DNA of 64,000 bases from Bradyrhizobium diazoefficiens USDA 110 (GTDB lineage Bacteria > Pseudomonadota > Alphaproteobacteria > Rhizobiales > Xanthobacteraceae), in NCBI RefSeq assembly GCF_000011365.1, contig NC_004463.1, forward strand, positions 2,590,001 to 2,654,000, given 5' to 3'. The translations under genes and the position numbers were made by a program. Under the pieces are notes generated by a model. It had not been told where the DNA came from. It searched no databases and saw only the letters and a program-made list of their open reading frames with translations. This document shows, piece after piece, positions 18,753 through 27,046 of this stretch; position 1 is the stretch's first letter; every line of letters starts with the position of its first letter.

Positions 18753-18938
18753 GACGATGCCCCTCAAAAATGACTACTCTGAAATGGGGGCAAGTGTTGC
18801 TTAGTGGAGCCGACACAGCAAGTCATCTTTAGAGGTAGCGCGCCGAAACACTCGGAAACCACTCTCAGAACAGCGGGTAGCCTTAGGTCATGGAAGCAGA
18901 CCAATCCCATGATACCGGCGACTTTCCGGCTGTATGCT

Positions 18939-20900
18939 CTACGCCGCGTAGGTCGCCACCAACTTTTTCGTGTCGAGCAGCGCGAGCACGCCATCGGCCG
19001 ACACCGGCCGGCTGATCAGATAGCCTTGGACTTCGTCGCAACTGATCTGGCGCAGATATTCGAGCTGGTCGGCTGTCTCGACGCCCTCGGCGACCACGGC
19101 GATGCGCAGGTCGCGTGCGAGCGAAATCACCGACTTCACGATCGCGGCACAGTCGGGCTGCACCAGCATGTCGCTGATGAAGGACTGGTCGATCTTGATG
19201 CGGCTGAACGGCAGCTTGCGCAAGTAAGTCAGTGACGAGAACCCGGTGCCGAAATCATCCAGCGCCACGGTGACGCCGAGTTGCAGCAGCGCGTTCAGGA
19301 TCGACGCGGCCGAGCCGTATTTCGACAGCAGCATCGATTCCGTGATCTCGACCTCGAGCCGGCTGGGCGAGACCTTCGCGTGGGCCAGCGCCTGCACGAT
19401 GGTCTGGAGGATGCCGGTGTTGTGAAACTGCGCCGCGGAGAAATTCACCGCGACCCTGATCTCTTCGGGCCAGTCCGCCAGCGTGGCGCAGGCACGCCGG
19501 ATCACCCATTCGCCGATCTCGTGGATCAGCCCTGTCTCCTCGGCGATGGGGATGAACTCACTCGGCGGCACCAGTCCGCGCGAGGGATGCTGCCAGCGCA
19601 ACAGCGCCTCGAAGCCCGTGATCCGGTTCTCGGCGAGGTCGAGGAACGGCTGGAACGCCAGGAACAGCTCGTCCCTGGCGATCGCGCCCTCGAGGTCCGA
19701 TTGCAGCGCCTTGCGGTCGCGCGACACCCTGTCGTCGCTGTCCTCGAAGAAACAGACCGTGCCGGGTCCCGCCTTCTTGGCGCGGTAGAGCGCGGCGTCG
19801 GCATTCTTCATGACGTCGAGCGCCGTGTTGCCGTCCCGTGGCGCCAGCACGATGCCGACGCTGGTTGCGCCCACGATCTGGCGGCCTTCGATCGGGAACG
19901 GCTCGGCGAACGACGCGACGAAGCGCTCGGCGATCTCGAGCGCATCTTCGGGCCGTGCCAGATTGGCCATCACCAGCGCGAACTCGTCGCCGCCGATGCG
20001 CGCGACGTGCTCGGCTGCGCGGGTGCAGCGTTGCAGGCGGCTTGCGACCTGGACCAGGAATTCGTCGCCGGCGGGATGGCCGAACTTGTCGTTGACCTCC
20101 TTGAAGCGATCGAGGTCGAGCAGCAGCACCGCGAACTCTTCGCCCGACAGGGCCAGCCGCTTCAAGGCGGCATCGAGCGTCTCGTTGAAGGCGAAGCGGT
20201 TGGGCAGATGCGTCAACGGATCCTGCCGCACCGTGCGCTCGGCCTCGACCTGCCGTATCACGCGCCGCGCAAACGAGAACGAATTGACGAACACGGCGCG
20301 GAGCAGCACGGTCCCGTAGACCGCCACCAGGATGGCGATCAGCAAATAGGCCACATCGTTGCTGCGTCCAAGGCAGATGGCGATCCCGAGGAAGAGAGGC
20401 GCCGTGAATGCGATCGCCGCGATCGGAATCGTGGCGAAGGCAAATGCGCCGCCGGCAAGCATCCCGGAGCACAGGCAGGTGATGACGAGTTTTCCGCCGG
20501 TGTCGGCGTCGGCGAAGAAGGCGACCGGTACGATGCCCCAGACAGCCCCGAGCACGAAGGCGTTGCGCACCAGCCGGTGCACGGCGCGCCGCGAGACGAA
20601 TTGCGGCTTGGTGATGCGGCGCGAGGCATGGGATTGCACACCGAACGCGATTGCGGCGCCGGCCACGGTGACCGCCCAGATCAGGGCGAACGCCCTGTCC
20701 GGCGACTGCCACAGCGCGATCGCCAGCACGGCGGCGTTGCAGGCATTGGCGAGCATGATGCCGACCGAATAGCCGAGCACCAGCGACATCTGTTCTGCGC
20801 GGATGTGACCGGCCAGCGCCTCGTCGGTTGCGGGACCGCCGAACGCTGACAGATCGCCGGCGAACAGCCGCGCGAAATAGGTGGTCAGTTGAGTCCGCAT
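18939..20900 (-). CDS. Membrane GGDEF-EAL c-di-GMP enzyme
   Basis: 653 aa from ATG 20900; the frame is open to TTG 20957, which adds 19 residues. An N-terminal sensor-like region with about five or six hydrophobic helices (residues about 35-205) precedes the GGDEF domain (RIGGDEFALVM; DPLTHLPNR start) and a C-terminal EAL domain (FEALLRW, then the metal/Mg motif VALDDFGTGFSSL and VVAEGVET). Both the GGDEF and EAL signatures are intact, so it may make and degrade c-di-GMP or be switched between activities. A perfect inverted repeat lies upstream at 21030-21050. Probable target process: motility versus EPS. Confidence 0.93.
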   Translation of the reverse strand: MRTQLTTYFARLFAGDLSAFGGPATDEALAGHIRAEQMSLVLGYSVGIMLANACNAAVLAIALWQSPDRAFALIWAVTVAGAAIAFGVQSHASRRITKPQFVSRRAVHRLVRNAFVLGAVWGIVPVAFFADADTGGKLVITCLCSGMLAGGAFAFATIPIAAIAFTAPLFLGIAICLGRSNDVAYLLIAILVAVYGTVLLRAVFVNSFSFARRVIRQVEAERTVRQDPLTHLPNRFAFNETLDAALKRLALSGEEFAVLLLDLDRFKEVNDKFGHPAGDEFLVQVASRLQRCTRAAEHVARIGGDEFALVMANLARPEDALEIAERFVASFAEPFPIEGRQIVGATSVGIVLAPRDGNTALDVMKNADAALYRAKKAGPGTVCFFEDSDDRVSRDRKALQSDLEGAIARDELFLAFQPFLDLAENRITGFEALLRWQHPSRGLVPPSEFIPIAEETGLIHEIGEWVIRRACATLADWPEEIRVAVNFSAAQFHNTGILQTIVQALAHAKVSPSRLEVEITESMLLSKYGSAASILNALLQLGVTVALDDFGTGFSSLTYLRKLPFSRIKIDQSFISDMLVQPDCAAIVKSVISLARDLRIAVVAEGVETADQLEYLRQISCDEVQGYLISRPVSADGVLALLDTKKLVATYAA

Positions 20901-20957
20901 TCCAGAGCCTAGCAGGATGGGCCGTTCGTCCGGCTCGATCGGGAGAATTCGCTGCAA

Positions 20958-21330
20958 ACCTTTGACGAACTATGAATTATCCCCGCTTGGCACGGTCGCC
21001 GCGACCACTTCTGCGTGTTCCAATCGACAGTATCGATAACAAATCGATACAAATGCGGCACCCCGCGTTACGGTTGTAACCGCAGGAGCATGTTCCCTGC
21101 CAACTCCGCGGTCATGCCCCGCGATCCGGCTACGCCAAGGCTTCGCCGAGGTTGAGGTCCAGGGACGCCGAAGCTTTAGCGTAGGCCGCAGGCGGGGCAT
21201 CCAGTACGCCGCGGCCTATCGATTCATCGCGACTTTCTCTGGAATACTGGATCGCCCGCTTTCGCGGGCGATGACAGCAGTCGGGTGGGCAAAGTGACGC
21301 CTGCCTAACGCCTGCCCATCAGCGGAAACG
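20958..21330. other. Intergenic region of 373 bases with nested palindromes
   Basis: No gene supported. The right part is a composite repeat: GTCATGCCCCGC near 21112 and GCGGGGCATCCAGTA near 21192 are complementary arms, CATCCAGTA recurs inverted as TACTGGAT near 21246, and CGCCCGC/GCGGGCG forms a hairpin at 21253-21270. This is the same kind of dispersed GTCATGCCC element seen after pgm. The left part is the promoter area of the GGDEF-EAL gene. Confidence 0.55.
21030..21050. promoter_or_regulatory. Perfect 8-bp inverted repeat upstream of the GGDEF-EAL gene
   Basis: GTATCGAT and ATCGATAC are exact reverse complements separated by AACAA. The site lies in an AT-rich patch 73-150 bases upstream of the two candidate starts. 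Such a site could bind a dimeric transcription factor. The factor is unknown. Confidence 0.4.
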
Positions 21331-21696
21331 TCACCGCCCCAGCTGCTTCGGGTCGTAATAGAACCGTTCTTCGATCAACTCGTCACCCCGCCAGGTCTGC
21401 CACGCGATCTCATCCAACGTTCGGACGACCCCTTCAGCGCTGGTGAAGCTGAACCGCCAGCGTGTCGCGACAGTGTCGCCCTCGATCAGGCTCGGCCCGA
21501 TGCGCGCGGCCTTGACCTCCTTGGTCGCTGCCAGCACACCGCGCTCTTTCGCTGCCAGTGCTTCCCGGCCGACAGTCGGCGCGGCGTTGTTTTCATAGGT
21601 GGCGGCGTCGGGCGCATAGAATTGTTCGATCGCGCCGACGAAGTCCCCGTCCTCCAGCCGCTTTGCAAAAGCTTCGACGATCTCACGGCTCGGCAT
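21331..21696 (-). CDS. SnoaL-like / NTF2-fold protein, nuclear transport factor 2 family
   Basis: 121 aa. The sequence begins MPSREIVEAFAKRLEDGDFVGAIEQFYAPDAATYEN, the typical SnoaL-like opening in which a helix leads to FYAPDA. It then has GREALAAKERG, RIGPSLIEGDTVATRWRFSF and a C-terminal IAWQTWRGDELIEERFYYD, as in proteins annotated as ketosteroid-isomerase-related or SnoaL-like. A ribosome binding site GAAAGGTG precedes the ATG. It is transcribed away from the tetR-type gene, and a 34-bp palindrome lies 22 bases before its start, so tight TetR control is likely. Ligand unknown. Confidence 0.8.
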   Translation of the reverse strand: MPSREIVEAFAKRLEDGDFVGAIEQFYAPDAATYENNAAPTVGREALAAKERGVLAATKEVKAARIGPSLIEGDTVATRWRFSFTSAEGVVRTLDEIAWQTWRGDELIEERFYYDPKQLGR

Positions 21697-21717
21697 GGCG
21701 CACCTTTCGATTAAAAC

Positions 21718-21751
21718 CGACTGTTGGTCGGTAAATACCGACCGGTAGTCG
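21718..21751. promoter_or_regulatory. 34-bp palindrome, candidate TetR operator
   Basis: The two 16-base halves match at 13 positions around a central AA: outer arms CGACT/AGTCG and inner arms GGTCGGTA/TACCGACC. Its 3' end as read on the minus strand is 22 bases from the SnoaL-like start, where it would overlap the promoter. TetR-family repressors commonly use such sites; the nearest is encoded 300 bases to the right. Confidence 0.7.
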
Positions 21752-21837
21752 AAAAGTCAACTGGCTGCGTGAAGCGAATTCGATTACACGAGATTGATGA
21801 GATGAAGCCCAGCCAGTGCCTCAACGAAGATGCGTTC

Positions 21838-21983
21838 CCTCCCCCCTTGTGGGGGAGGGCTAGGGAGAGGGGTAGCTCAGCAAAGAGTGCCAGTTGTTGA
21901 TGATGCACCGAACGGATGCGCGATCGATGGAATCCCCGTGTGGCACCCCCCTAACTGACCCTCCCTCACATGGGGGGAGGGAA
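21838..21983. repeat. Long imperfect inverted repeat with G-rich arms
   Basis: The left arm near 21838-21877 (CCCTCCCCCCTTGTG start) is complementary with few mismatches to the right arm near 21948-21983 (ending GGGGGGAGGG). Each arm also folds on itself. It resembles dispersed Bradyrhizobium intergenic elements rather than a gene-specific signal. Confidence 0.6.
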
Positions 21984-22050
21984 CGGAGGGAGCGTCGCTC
22001 GTGGCCGAACTCGCTTCGATCTCAACTCACCGCGCTATAGACGAGACGAC

Positions 22051-22641
22051 ATGGCGAAACAGGCGGAGCGGCGGGCGGCGACATCGGAGGCGATCCTGAC
22101 GGCGGCGCGCCGCCTGTTCGGGACGCAAGGTTTTGCCGCCACCACCATGGACGAGATCGCGGAGGGGGCCTCCGTCGCCAAGGGGGCGGTCTACCATCAC
22201 TTCAGGACCAAGGAGGCGGTTTTCGAAGCCGTGTTCGACCTGGTCTCGCGCGATCTCGTTGCGGAGATCGACAGCACCGCGCGGGTCGAGAAGGACGTGC
22301 TCGCTGCGATGGTCGCCGGCACCCAGCATTACTTCGCAGCGACCGCCAAGGGACCGACCGGTCAGATCATCCTGCGCGACGGCCCGGCCGTGCTCGGCTG
22401 GGAGCGTTGGCGCGAGATCGACGCCAAGCATTTCGGCGGCAAGCTGCCGCGCGCGATCGCGGCCGCCATGGAGGCCGGCCTGATCGCGCGGCAGCCGGTC
22501 GAGCCACTGGCGCGGCTGCTGCTCGGTGCGGTCACGGAGGCTGCGGTCGCCTGCGCCGGGCGCGCGGATATCGCAAGGGCGGGCGCGGAATATGCCCGTG
22601 CGTTCAAGTCGCTGGTCGAGGCGCTGCGTCTGCGCGCATGA
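22051..22641 (+). CDS. TetR/AcrR-family transcriptional regulator
   Basis: 196 aa from ATG 22051; the longer frame begins in a repeat-rich leader. The N-terminal helix-turn-helix is unmistakable: SEAILTAARRLFGTQGFAATTMDEIAEGASVAKGAVYHHFRTKEAVFEAVF. The C-terminal ligand domain ends VACAGRADIARAGAEYARAFKSLVEAL, a TetR_C ending common in this subfamily. By position it is the likely repressor of the divergent SnoaL-like gene and perhaps of the GMC oxidoreductase gene 55 bases downstream. The inducer is unknown. Confidence 0.92.
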   Translation: MAKQAERRAATSEAILTAARRLFGTQGFAATTMDEIAEGASVAKGAVYHHFRTKEAVFEAVFDLVSRDLVAEIDSTARVEKDVLAAMVAGTQHYFAATAKGPTGQIILRDGPAVLGWERWREIDAKHFGGKLPRAIAAAMEAGLIARQPVEPLARLLLGAVTEAAVACAGRADIARAGAEYARAFKSLVEALRLRA

Positions 22642-22696
22642 TCGTGGTAAGTGACGAAACTGGAAACGCCCACACCAACAAGAACACTGGCAAGAC

Positions 22697-24322
22697 ATGA
22701 CCGCAAACTCCTCTCTCGCACCAATCGATCCCGAATTCGACTACATCATCGTCGGCGCCGGCTCCGCCGGCTGCGTGCTCGCCAACCGCCTGTCTGCGGA
22801 CGGCAAGCACAGCGTGCTGCTGCTCGAGGCCGGCCCGAAAGATTCCAACATCTGGATCCACGTGCCGCTCGGCTACGGCAAACTGTTCAAGGAGAAGAGC
22901 GTCAACTGGATGTACCAGACCGAGCCGGAGCCCGAGCTGAAGGGGCGCCAGGTGTTCCAGCCGCGCGGTAAGACGCTGGGCGGCTCGAGCTCGATCAACG
23001 GCCTGCTCTATGTTCGCGGCCAGCACGAGGACTATGACCGCTGGCGCCAGCGCGGCAACACCGGCTGGGGCTATGACGACGTGCTGCCCTATTTCAAGAA
23101 GGCCGAGAGCCAGTCGCGCGGCGCCGACCAGTATCACGGCAGCGACGGCCCGCTGCCGGTCTCCAACATGACCGTGACCGATCCGCTGTCGAAGGCCTTC
23201 ATCGACGCCGCGGTCGAGACCGGTCTGCCCTACAATCCCGATTTCAACGGCGCCACGCAGGAAGGCGTCGGCCTGTTCCAGACCACGACGCGCAACGGCC
23301 GCCGCGCCTCGACGTCGGTCGCCTATCTCGGCCCGGCGAAGACGCGCGGCAACCTCAGGATCGAGACCGAGGCGCTCGGCCAGCGCGTGCTGTTCGAGGG
23401 CCGCCGCGCCGTCGGCGTCGAGTATCGGCAGGGCGCAACTGTGCGCCGTGCCCGCGCGCGCAAGGAGATCGTGCTATCGAGCGGCGCCTACAATTCGCCG
23501 CAGCTGCTGCAACTCTCCGGCGTCGGCCCCGGCGATCTGCTGCGCAAGCACGGCATTGACGTGGTGCTGGATGCGCAAGGCGTCGGCCACGATCTCCAGG
23601 ACCACATGCAGGTCCGCATCGTGATGCGCTGCTCGCAGAAGATCACGCTCAACGACACCGTCAATCATCCGCTCCGCCGCACGCTCGCCGGCGCGCGCTA
23701 TGCGCTGTTCCGGAAGGGCTGGCTGACGATCGCGGCCGGCACGGCCGGCGCGTTCTTCAAGACCAGCCCGCGGCTCGCCTCGCCCGACATCCAGGTCCAC
23801 TTCCTGCCGTTCTCGACCGACAAGATGGGCGAGAAGCTGCACGATTTCTCCGGCTTCACCGCCTCGGTCTGCCAGCTCCGCCCCGAAAGCCGCGGGACCT
23901 TGCGGATCCGGAGCGCCGACCCGACCGTGCCGCCGGAAATCCGCATCAACTACATGTCTACCGAGACCGATCGCACCACCAACGTCGAGGCCCTGAAGAT
24001 CCTGCGCAAGATATTGAATGCGCCGGCGCTGAAGCCGTTCGTGATCAACGAGTACGATCCCGGGGCGAAGGTATCCACGGATGGAGAGCTGCTCGATTAT
24101 TGCCGCGAGCGTGGCAGCACCATCTACCATCCGACCTCGACCTGTCGTATGGGCAACGACGCGCTCGCGGTGGTGGACCAGCGGCTGAAGGTGAGGGGGC
24201 TCGAAGGCCTTCGCGTCGTCGACGGCTCGGTCATGCCGGACCTCGTATCGGGGAACACCAACGCGCCGATCATCATGATCGCCGAAAAGGCCTCCGACAT
24301 GATATTGGAGGATGCGCGGTAA
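22697..24322 (+). CDS. GMC-family FAD oxidoreductase (choline-dehydrogenase-like)
   Basis: 541 aa. The FAD dinucleotide fold is at the N-terminus (DYIIVGAGSAGCVLANRLSADG). GMC signature 1 is RGKTLGGSSSINGLLYVRG, and signature 2 is SGAYNSPQLLQLSGVGP. The C-terminal catalytic pair is His in TIYHPTSTCRMG and Asn in SGNTNAPIIMIAEKA. GMC enzymes oxidise alcohols to aldehydes; the closest named relatives are choline and polyethylene-glycol dehydrogenases, but the betaine-pathway partner BetB is not nearby, so choline is not assured. It may be controlled by the preceding TetR gene. Confidence 0.92.
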   Translation: MTANSSLAPIDPEFDYIIVGAGSAGCVLANRLSADGKHSVLLLEAGPKDSNIWIHVPLGYGKLFKEKSVNWMYQTEPEPELKGRQVFQPRGKTLGGSSSINGLLYVRGQHEDYDRWRQRGNTGWGYDDVLPYFKKAESQSRGADQYHGSDGPLPVSNMTVTDPLSKAFIDAAVETGLPYNPDFNGATQEGVGLFQTTTRNGRRASTSVAYLGPAKTRGNLRIETEALGQRVLFEGRRAVGVEYRQGATVRRARARKEIVLSSGAYNSPQLLQLSGVGPGDLLRKHGIDVVLDAQGVGHDLQDHMQVRIVMRCSQKITLNDTVNHPLRRTLAGARYALFRKGWLTIAAGTAGAFFKTSPRLASPDIQVHFLPFSTDKMGEKLHDFSGFTASVCQLRPESRGTLRIRSADPTVPPEIRINYMSTETDRTTNVEALKILRKILNAPALKPFVINEYDPGAKVSTDGELLDYCRERGSTIYHPTSTCRMGNDALAVVDQRLKVRGLEGLRVVDGSVMPDLVSGNTNAPIIMIAEKASDMILEDAR

Positions 24323-24348
24323 AACCCGCGCGAGAAGGAGCAGACAGT

Positions 24349-25329
24349 TTGGCTACGCGACTGAAGATCGGCACACGCAAGAGCGCGATGGCGCTGGCAC
24401 AGACGGAAGAGATCGCGCGCCGCCTGACCGCCGCCGTGCCCGGTCTCGACGTCGAGATCGTCAAGTTCGACACCACGGGCGATCTCGACCAGACCAGCAA
24501 ACTGTTGCCGCATGGCGGCAAGGGCGGCGCCTTCGTGGCGCAGATCCGCGCCGCCGTCCTGTCGGGTGAGCTCCAGGCGGCGATGCATTCGCTGAAGGAC
24601 ATGCCGGGCAACGAGGACACGCCCGGCCTCGTCATCGGCGCCACGCTGTCGCGCGATCCGCCAAGCGATGCGCTGGTGCTGCGCGACGGCGTGACGCTGG
24701 AGGCGCTGCGCCAGTCGCGCGGCAAGGGTTTTAAAATTGGCACCAATGCCGTCCGCCGGGCCGCCTATGCGCGGCGGTTGTTCCCCGATGTAGAAGTGAT
24801 CCACTTCCGTGGGGCTGCTGACACGCGCGTGCGAAAGCTCGACAATGGCGAGAAGCAGCGCCTGCCGGATGGCGGCGCGGTGGGGCCGGCCGATGCGCTG
24901 ATCATGGCGCGCTCGGGCCTTGATCGCGTTGGTCTGGCGAGCCGCATTGCCTACGAGTTTACGCCGGCGGAGATGTTGCCGGCGGCGGGGCAGGGCATCG
25001 TCGCCGTCGAATGCGCCGCGCAGGACTGGCAAACGCGAAAAATCCTGTCATCGATCGACGATCCCGCCGCCCATGCCTGTGCCGATGCTGAGCGCGAGGT
25101 GCTGTGGGTGCTCAACGGTCACTGCAATTCGCCGGTGGCGGGCTTCTCGACCATCGCAGGCGATCAGATGTCGCTCACCGCATCCGTGCTCGACCTCTCC
25201 GGCAACACCATCATCGAAGCCTCGCGCACAGGCTCCGCCAACCGGCCGCGTGAGCTTGGCCGTGCGGTGGGACTTGAACTGCTGGGGAAGGGCGCTGCCG
25301 AGATCATCGAGCGCAGTCGGCCGCGCTAG
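24349..25329 (+). CDS. hemC: Hydroxymethylbilane synthase (porphobilinogen deaminase), divergent
   Basis: 326 aa from TTG 24349, supported by AAGGAG at 24335-24340. The enzyme joins four porphobilinogens into hydroxymethylbilane. Visible motifs: KIGTRKSAMALAQ, LLPHGGKGGAF, MHSLKDMP, GTNAVRRAAYARRLFP, FRGAADTRVRKLD, LPAAGQGIVAVEC, and the dipyrromethane-carrying Cys in NGHCNSPVAG. The central region contains an unusual insertion (EKQRLPDGGAVGPADAL) where typical HemC runs straight from the RKLD segment into the next strand. It could be a second hemC copy or a lineage-typical variant. It is convergent with hemE. Confidence 0.88.
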   Translation: MATRLKIGTRKSAMALAQTEEIARRLTAAVPGLDVEIVKFDTTGDLDQTSKLLPHGGKGGAFVAQIRAAVLSGELQAAMHSLKDMPGNEDTPGLVIGATLSRDPPSDALVLRDGVTLEALRQSRGKGFKIGTNAVRRAAYARRLFPDVEVIHFRGAADTRVRKLDNGEKQRLPDGGAVGPADALIMARSGLDRVGLASRIAYEFTPAEMLPAAGQGIVAVECAAQDWQTRKILSSIDDPAAHACADAEREVLWVLNGHCNSPVAGFSTIAGDQMSLTASVLDLSGNTIIEASRTGSANRPRELGRAVGLELLGKGAAEIIERSRPR

Positions 25330-25493
25330 CCTGCTGCTAAACGCTCATCGGTGCGATCATGTAATTCTGCGCCTGTCTTGCCCGACGAGTCAAACGTGAC
25401 CGCGGCAGGGCTCAGAACCATGCCGACCGAAATTCTCCAATGATTTGTACTGTGCATCTACTGTGCATGGGGTTGTTTTCGCGTTTTTTGTTT

Positions 25494-25511
25494 CCGCCCC
25501 TTCGGGGGCGG
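25494..25511. repeat. Hairpin between convergent hemC and hemE
   Basis: CCGCCCC and GGGGCGG flank a TTCG loop, giving an exceptionally stable tetraloop hairpin 6 bases after the hemE stop on the minus strand. The T-rich tract lies on the 5' side of the plus strand, so it is not a textbook terminator for either gene; it may protect hemE mRNA. Confidence 0.5.
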
Positions 25512-25517
25512 GACTTG

Positions 25518-26552
25518 TCACCCCCGCACGCGCTTCAGCATCTGCTCGACATGGGCGATCGGCGTTTCCGGCTGGATGCCGTGACCGAGATTGAAGATGA
25601 AGCGCCCTTGCGCAAAGTTCGCCAGCACGTTGTCGACCGCGCGGTCGAGCGCGGCCCCACCCGTGATCAGCACCAGCGGATCGAGATTGCCCTGCACGGC
25701 GACGCGTGATTGCACGCGCTCGCGGATGAAGGCCGGCTCCGCGGTCCAGTCGATGCTGACGCCGTTGACGCCGGTCGCCTCGACATAACCAGGCAATTGC
25801 GCGCCGGCGCCGCGGGGAAAGCCGATGATCTTCGCGTCCGGCACTTTTGCGCGCACGCCCTCGACGATGCGCCGCGTCGGCTCGACCGACCAGCGCGCGA
25901 ACTCGGCGGGCGGCAGCACGCCGGCCCAGGTGTCGAAGATCTGCAAGGCATTGGCACCGGCTGCGAGCTGCGCCAGCAGATACTCGATCGAGTTGTCGAC
26001 CAGCACGTCGATGATTTTTGCAAACGCGTCCGGATGCCGGTACGCCATCATCCGCGCCGGGGCTTGGTCGGGCGTGCCGTGGCCCGCGACCATGTAGGTC
26101 GCCACCGTCCACGGCGCGCCACAGAAGCCGATCAGCGCGGTCTTGGGATCGAGTGCGCCGCGCACGATCTTCAGCGCATCGAACACCGGCGCGAGCTTGC
26201 CGAAGTCGGCGCGCGGGGCGAGCGTGGCGACCTTCGCAGGATCATCCAGCGGCTCGAGCCGCGGGCCTTCGCCGACCTCGAAGCGCACGGAGCGGCCGAG
26301 CGCGTAGGGGATCACCAGGATGTCCGAGAAGATGATCGCCGCATCGAAGCCGAATCTCCGGATCGGTTGCAGCGTGACCTCGGCCGCAAGTTCCGGGTTG
26401 AAGCAGAGATCGAGGAAGCCGCCGGCCTTCGCCCGCACCTCGCGATATTCCGGCAAATAGCGGCCGGCCTGGCGCATCATCCACATCGGCGGGATGGCTT
26501 GGCGCTGGCCGGAGAGCACGTCGATGAAGGGCTTTGTCGCTGACTGGGGCAC
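25518..26552 (-). CDS. hemE: Uroporphyrinogen decarboxylase
   Basis: 344 aa, normal length. It converts uroporphyrinogen III to coproporphyrinogen III. The diagnostic N-terminal motif is [20 protein letters not shown], with the catalytic Arg and the substrate-binding loop. [16 protein letters not shown] holds the conserved Asp, then [13 protein letters not shown] and the C-terminal [11 protein letters not shown] follow. All expected signatures are present, unlike the more divergent hemC that converges on it. The pairing suggests a small heme-synthesis cluster. Confidence 0.96.
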   Translation of the reverse strand: MPQSATKPFIDVLSGQRQAIPPMWMMRQAGRYLPEYREVRAKAGGFLDLCFNPELAAEVTLQPIRRFGFDAAIIFSDILVIPYALGRSVRFEVGEGPRLEPLDDPAKVATLAPRADFGKLAPVFDALKIVRGALDPKTALIGFCGAPWTVATYMVAGHGTPDQAPARMMAYRHPDAFAKIIDVLVDNSIEYLLAQLAAGANALQIFDTWAGVLPPAEFARWSVEPTRRIVEGVRAKVPDAKIIGFPRGAGAQLPGYVEATGVNGVSIDWTAEPAFIRERVQSRVAVQGNLDPLVLITGGAALDRAVDNVLANFAQGRFIFNLGHGIQPETPIAHVEQMLKRVRG

Positions 26553-26583
26553 GAAGGATCCTGAGCAAGGTTACGGCTCCTGA

Positions 26584-26874
<291 letters not shown>

Positions 26875-27046
26875 CGGGAGGGGCGCCGGATTCCGATAGG
26901 TTCGCTAATACCCTGTTAGCGATGCGCTGATCCTTGCGTCCGTAGGACTACGGGAAAGCGCAGGTATCACGGTGTATTTCGGCAGTCATTTCAGAGTTCA
27001 ATAACAGAAGCGGCAGAGTTTCCGAACGATCGGAGAATTCTGCCGC

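Larger units (their letters stand above)
21697..22050. other. 354-base divergent regulatory region
   Basis: Between the leftward SnoaL-like gene and the rightward tetR-type gene. It contains the palindromic operator candidate at 21718-21751 and a long imperfect inverted repeat whose arms lie at about 21838-21877 (CCCTCCCCCCTTGTGGGGGAG) and 21948-21983. No coding sequence is supported. Confidence 0.6.

Noticed and set aside
25494..25511. Intrinsic terminator between hemC and hemE
   Set aside because: The hairpin is strong but the T-run is on the wrong side for both genes, so it is listed only as a hairpin.
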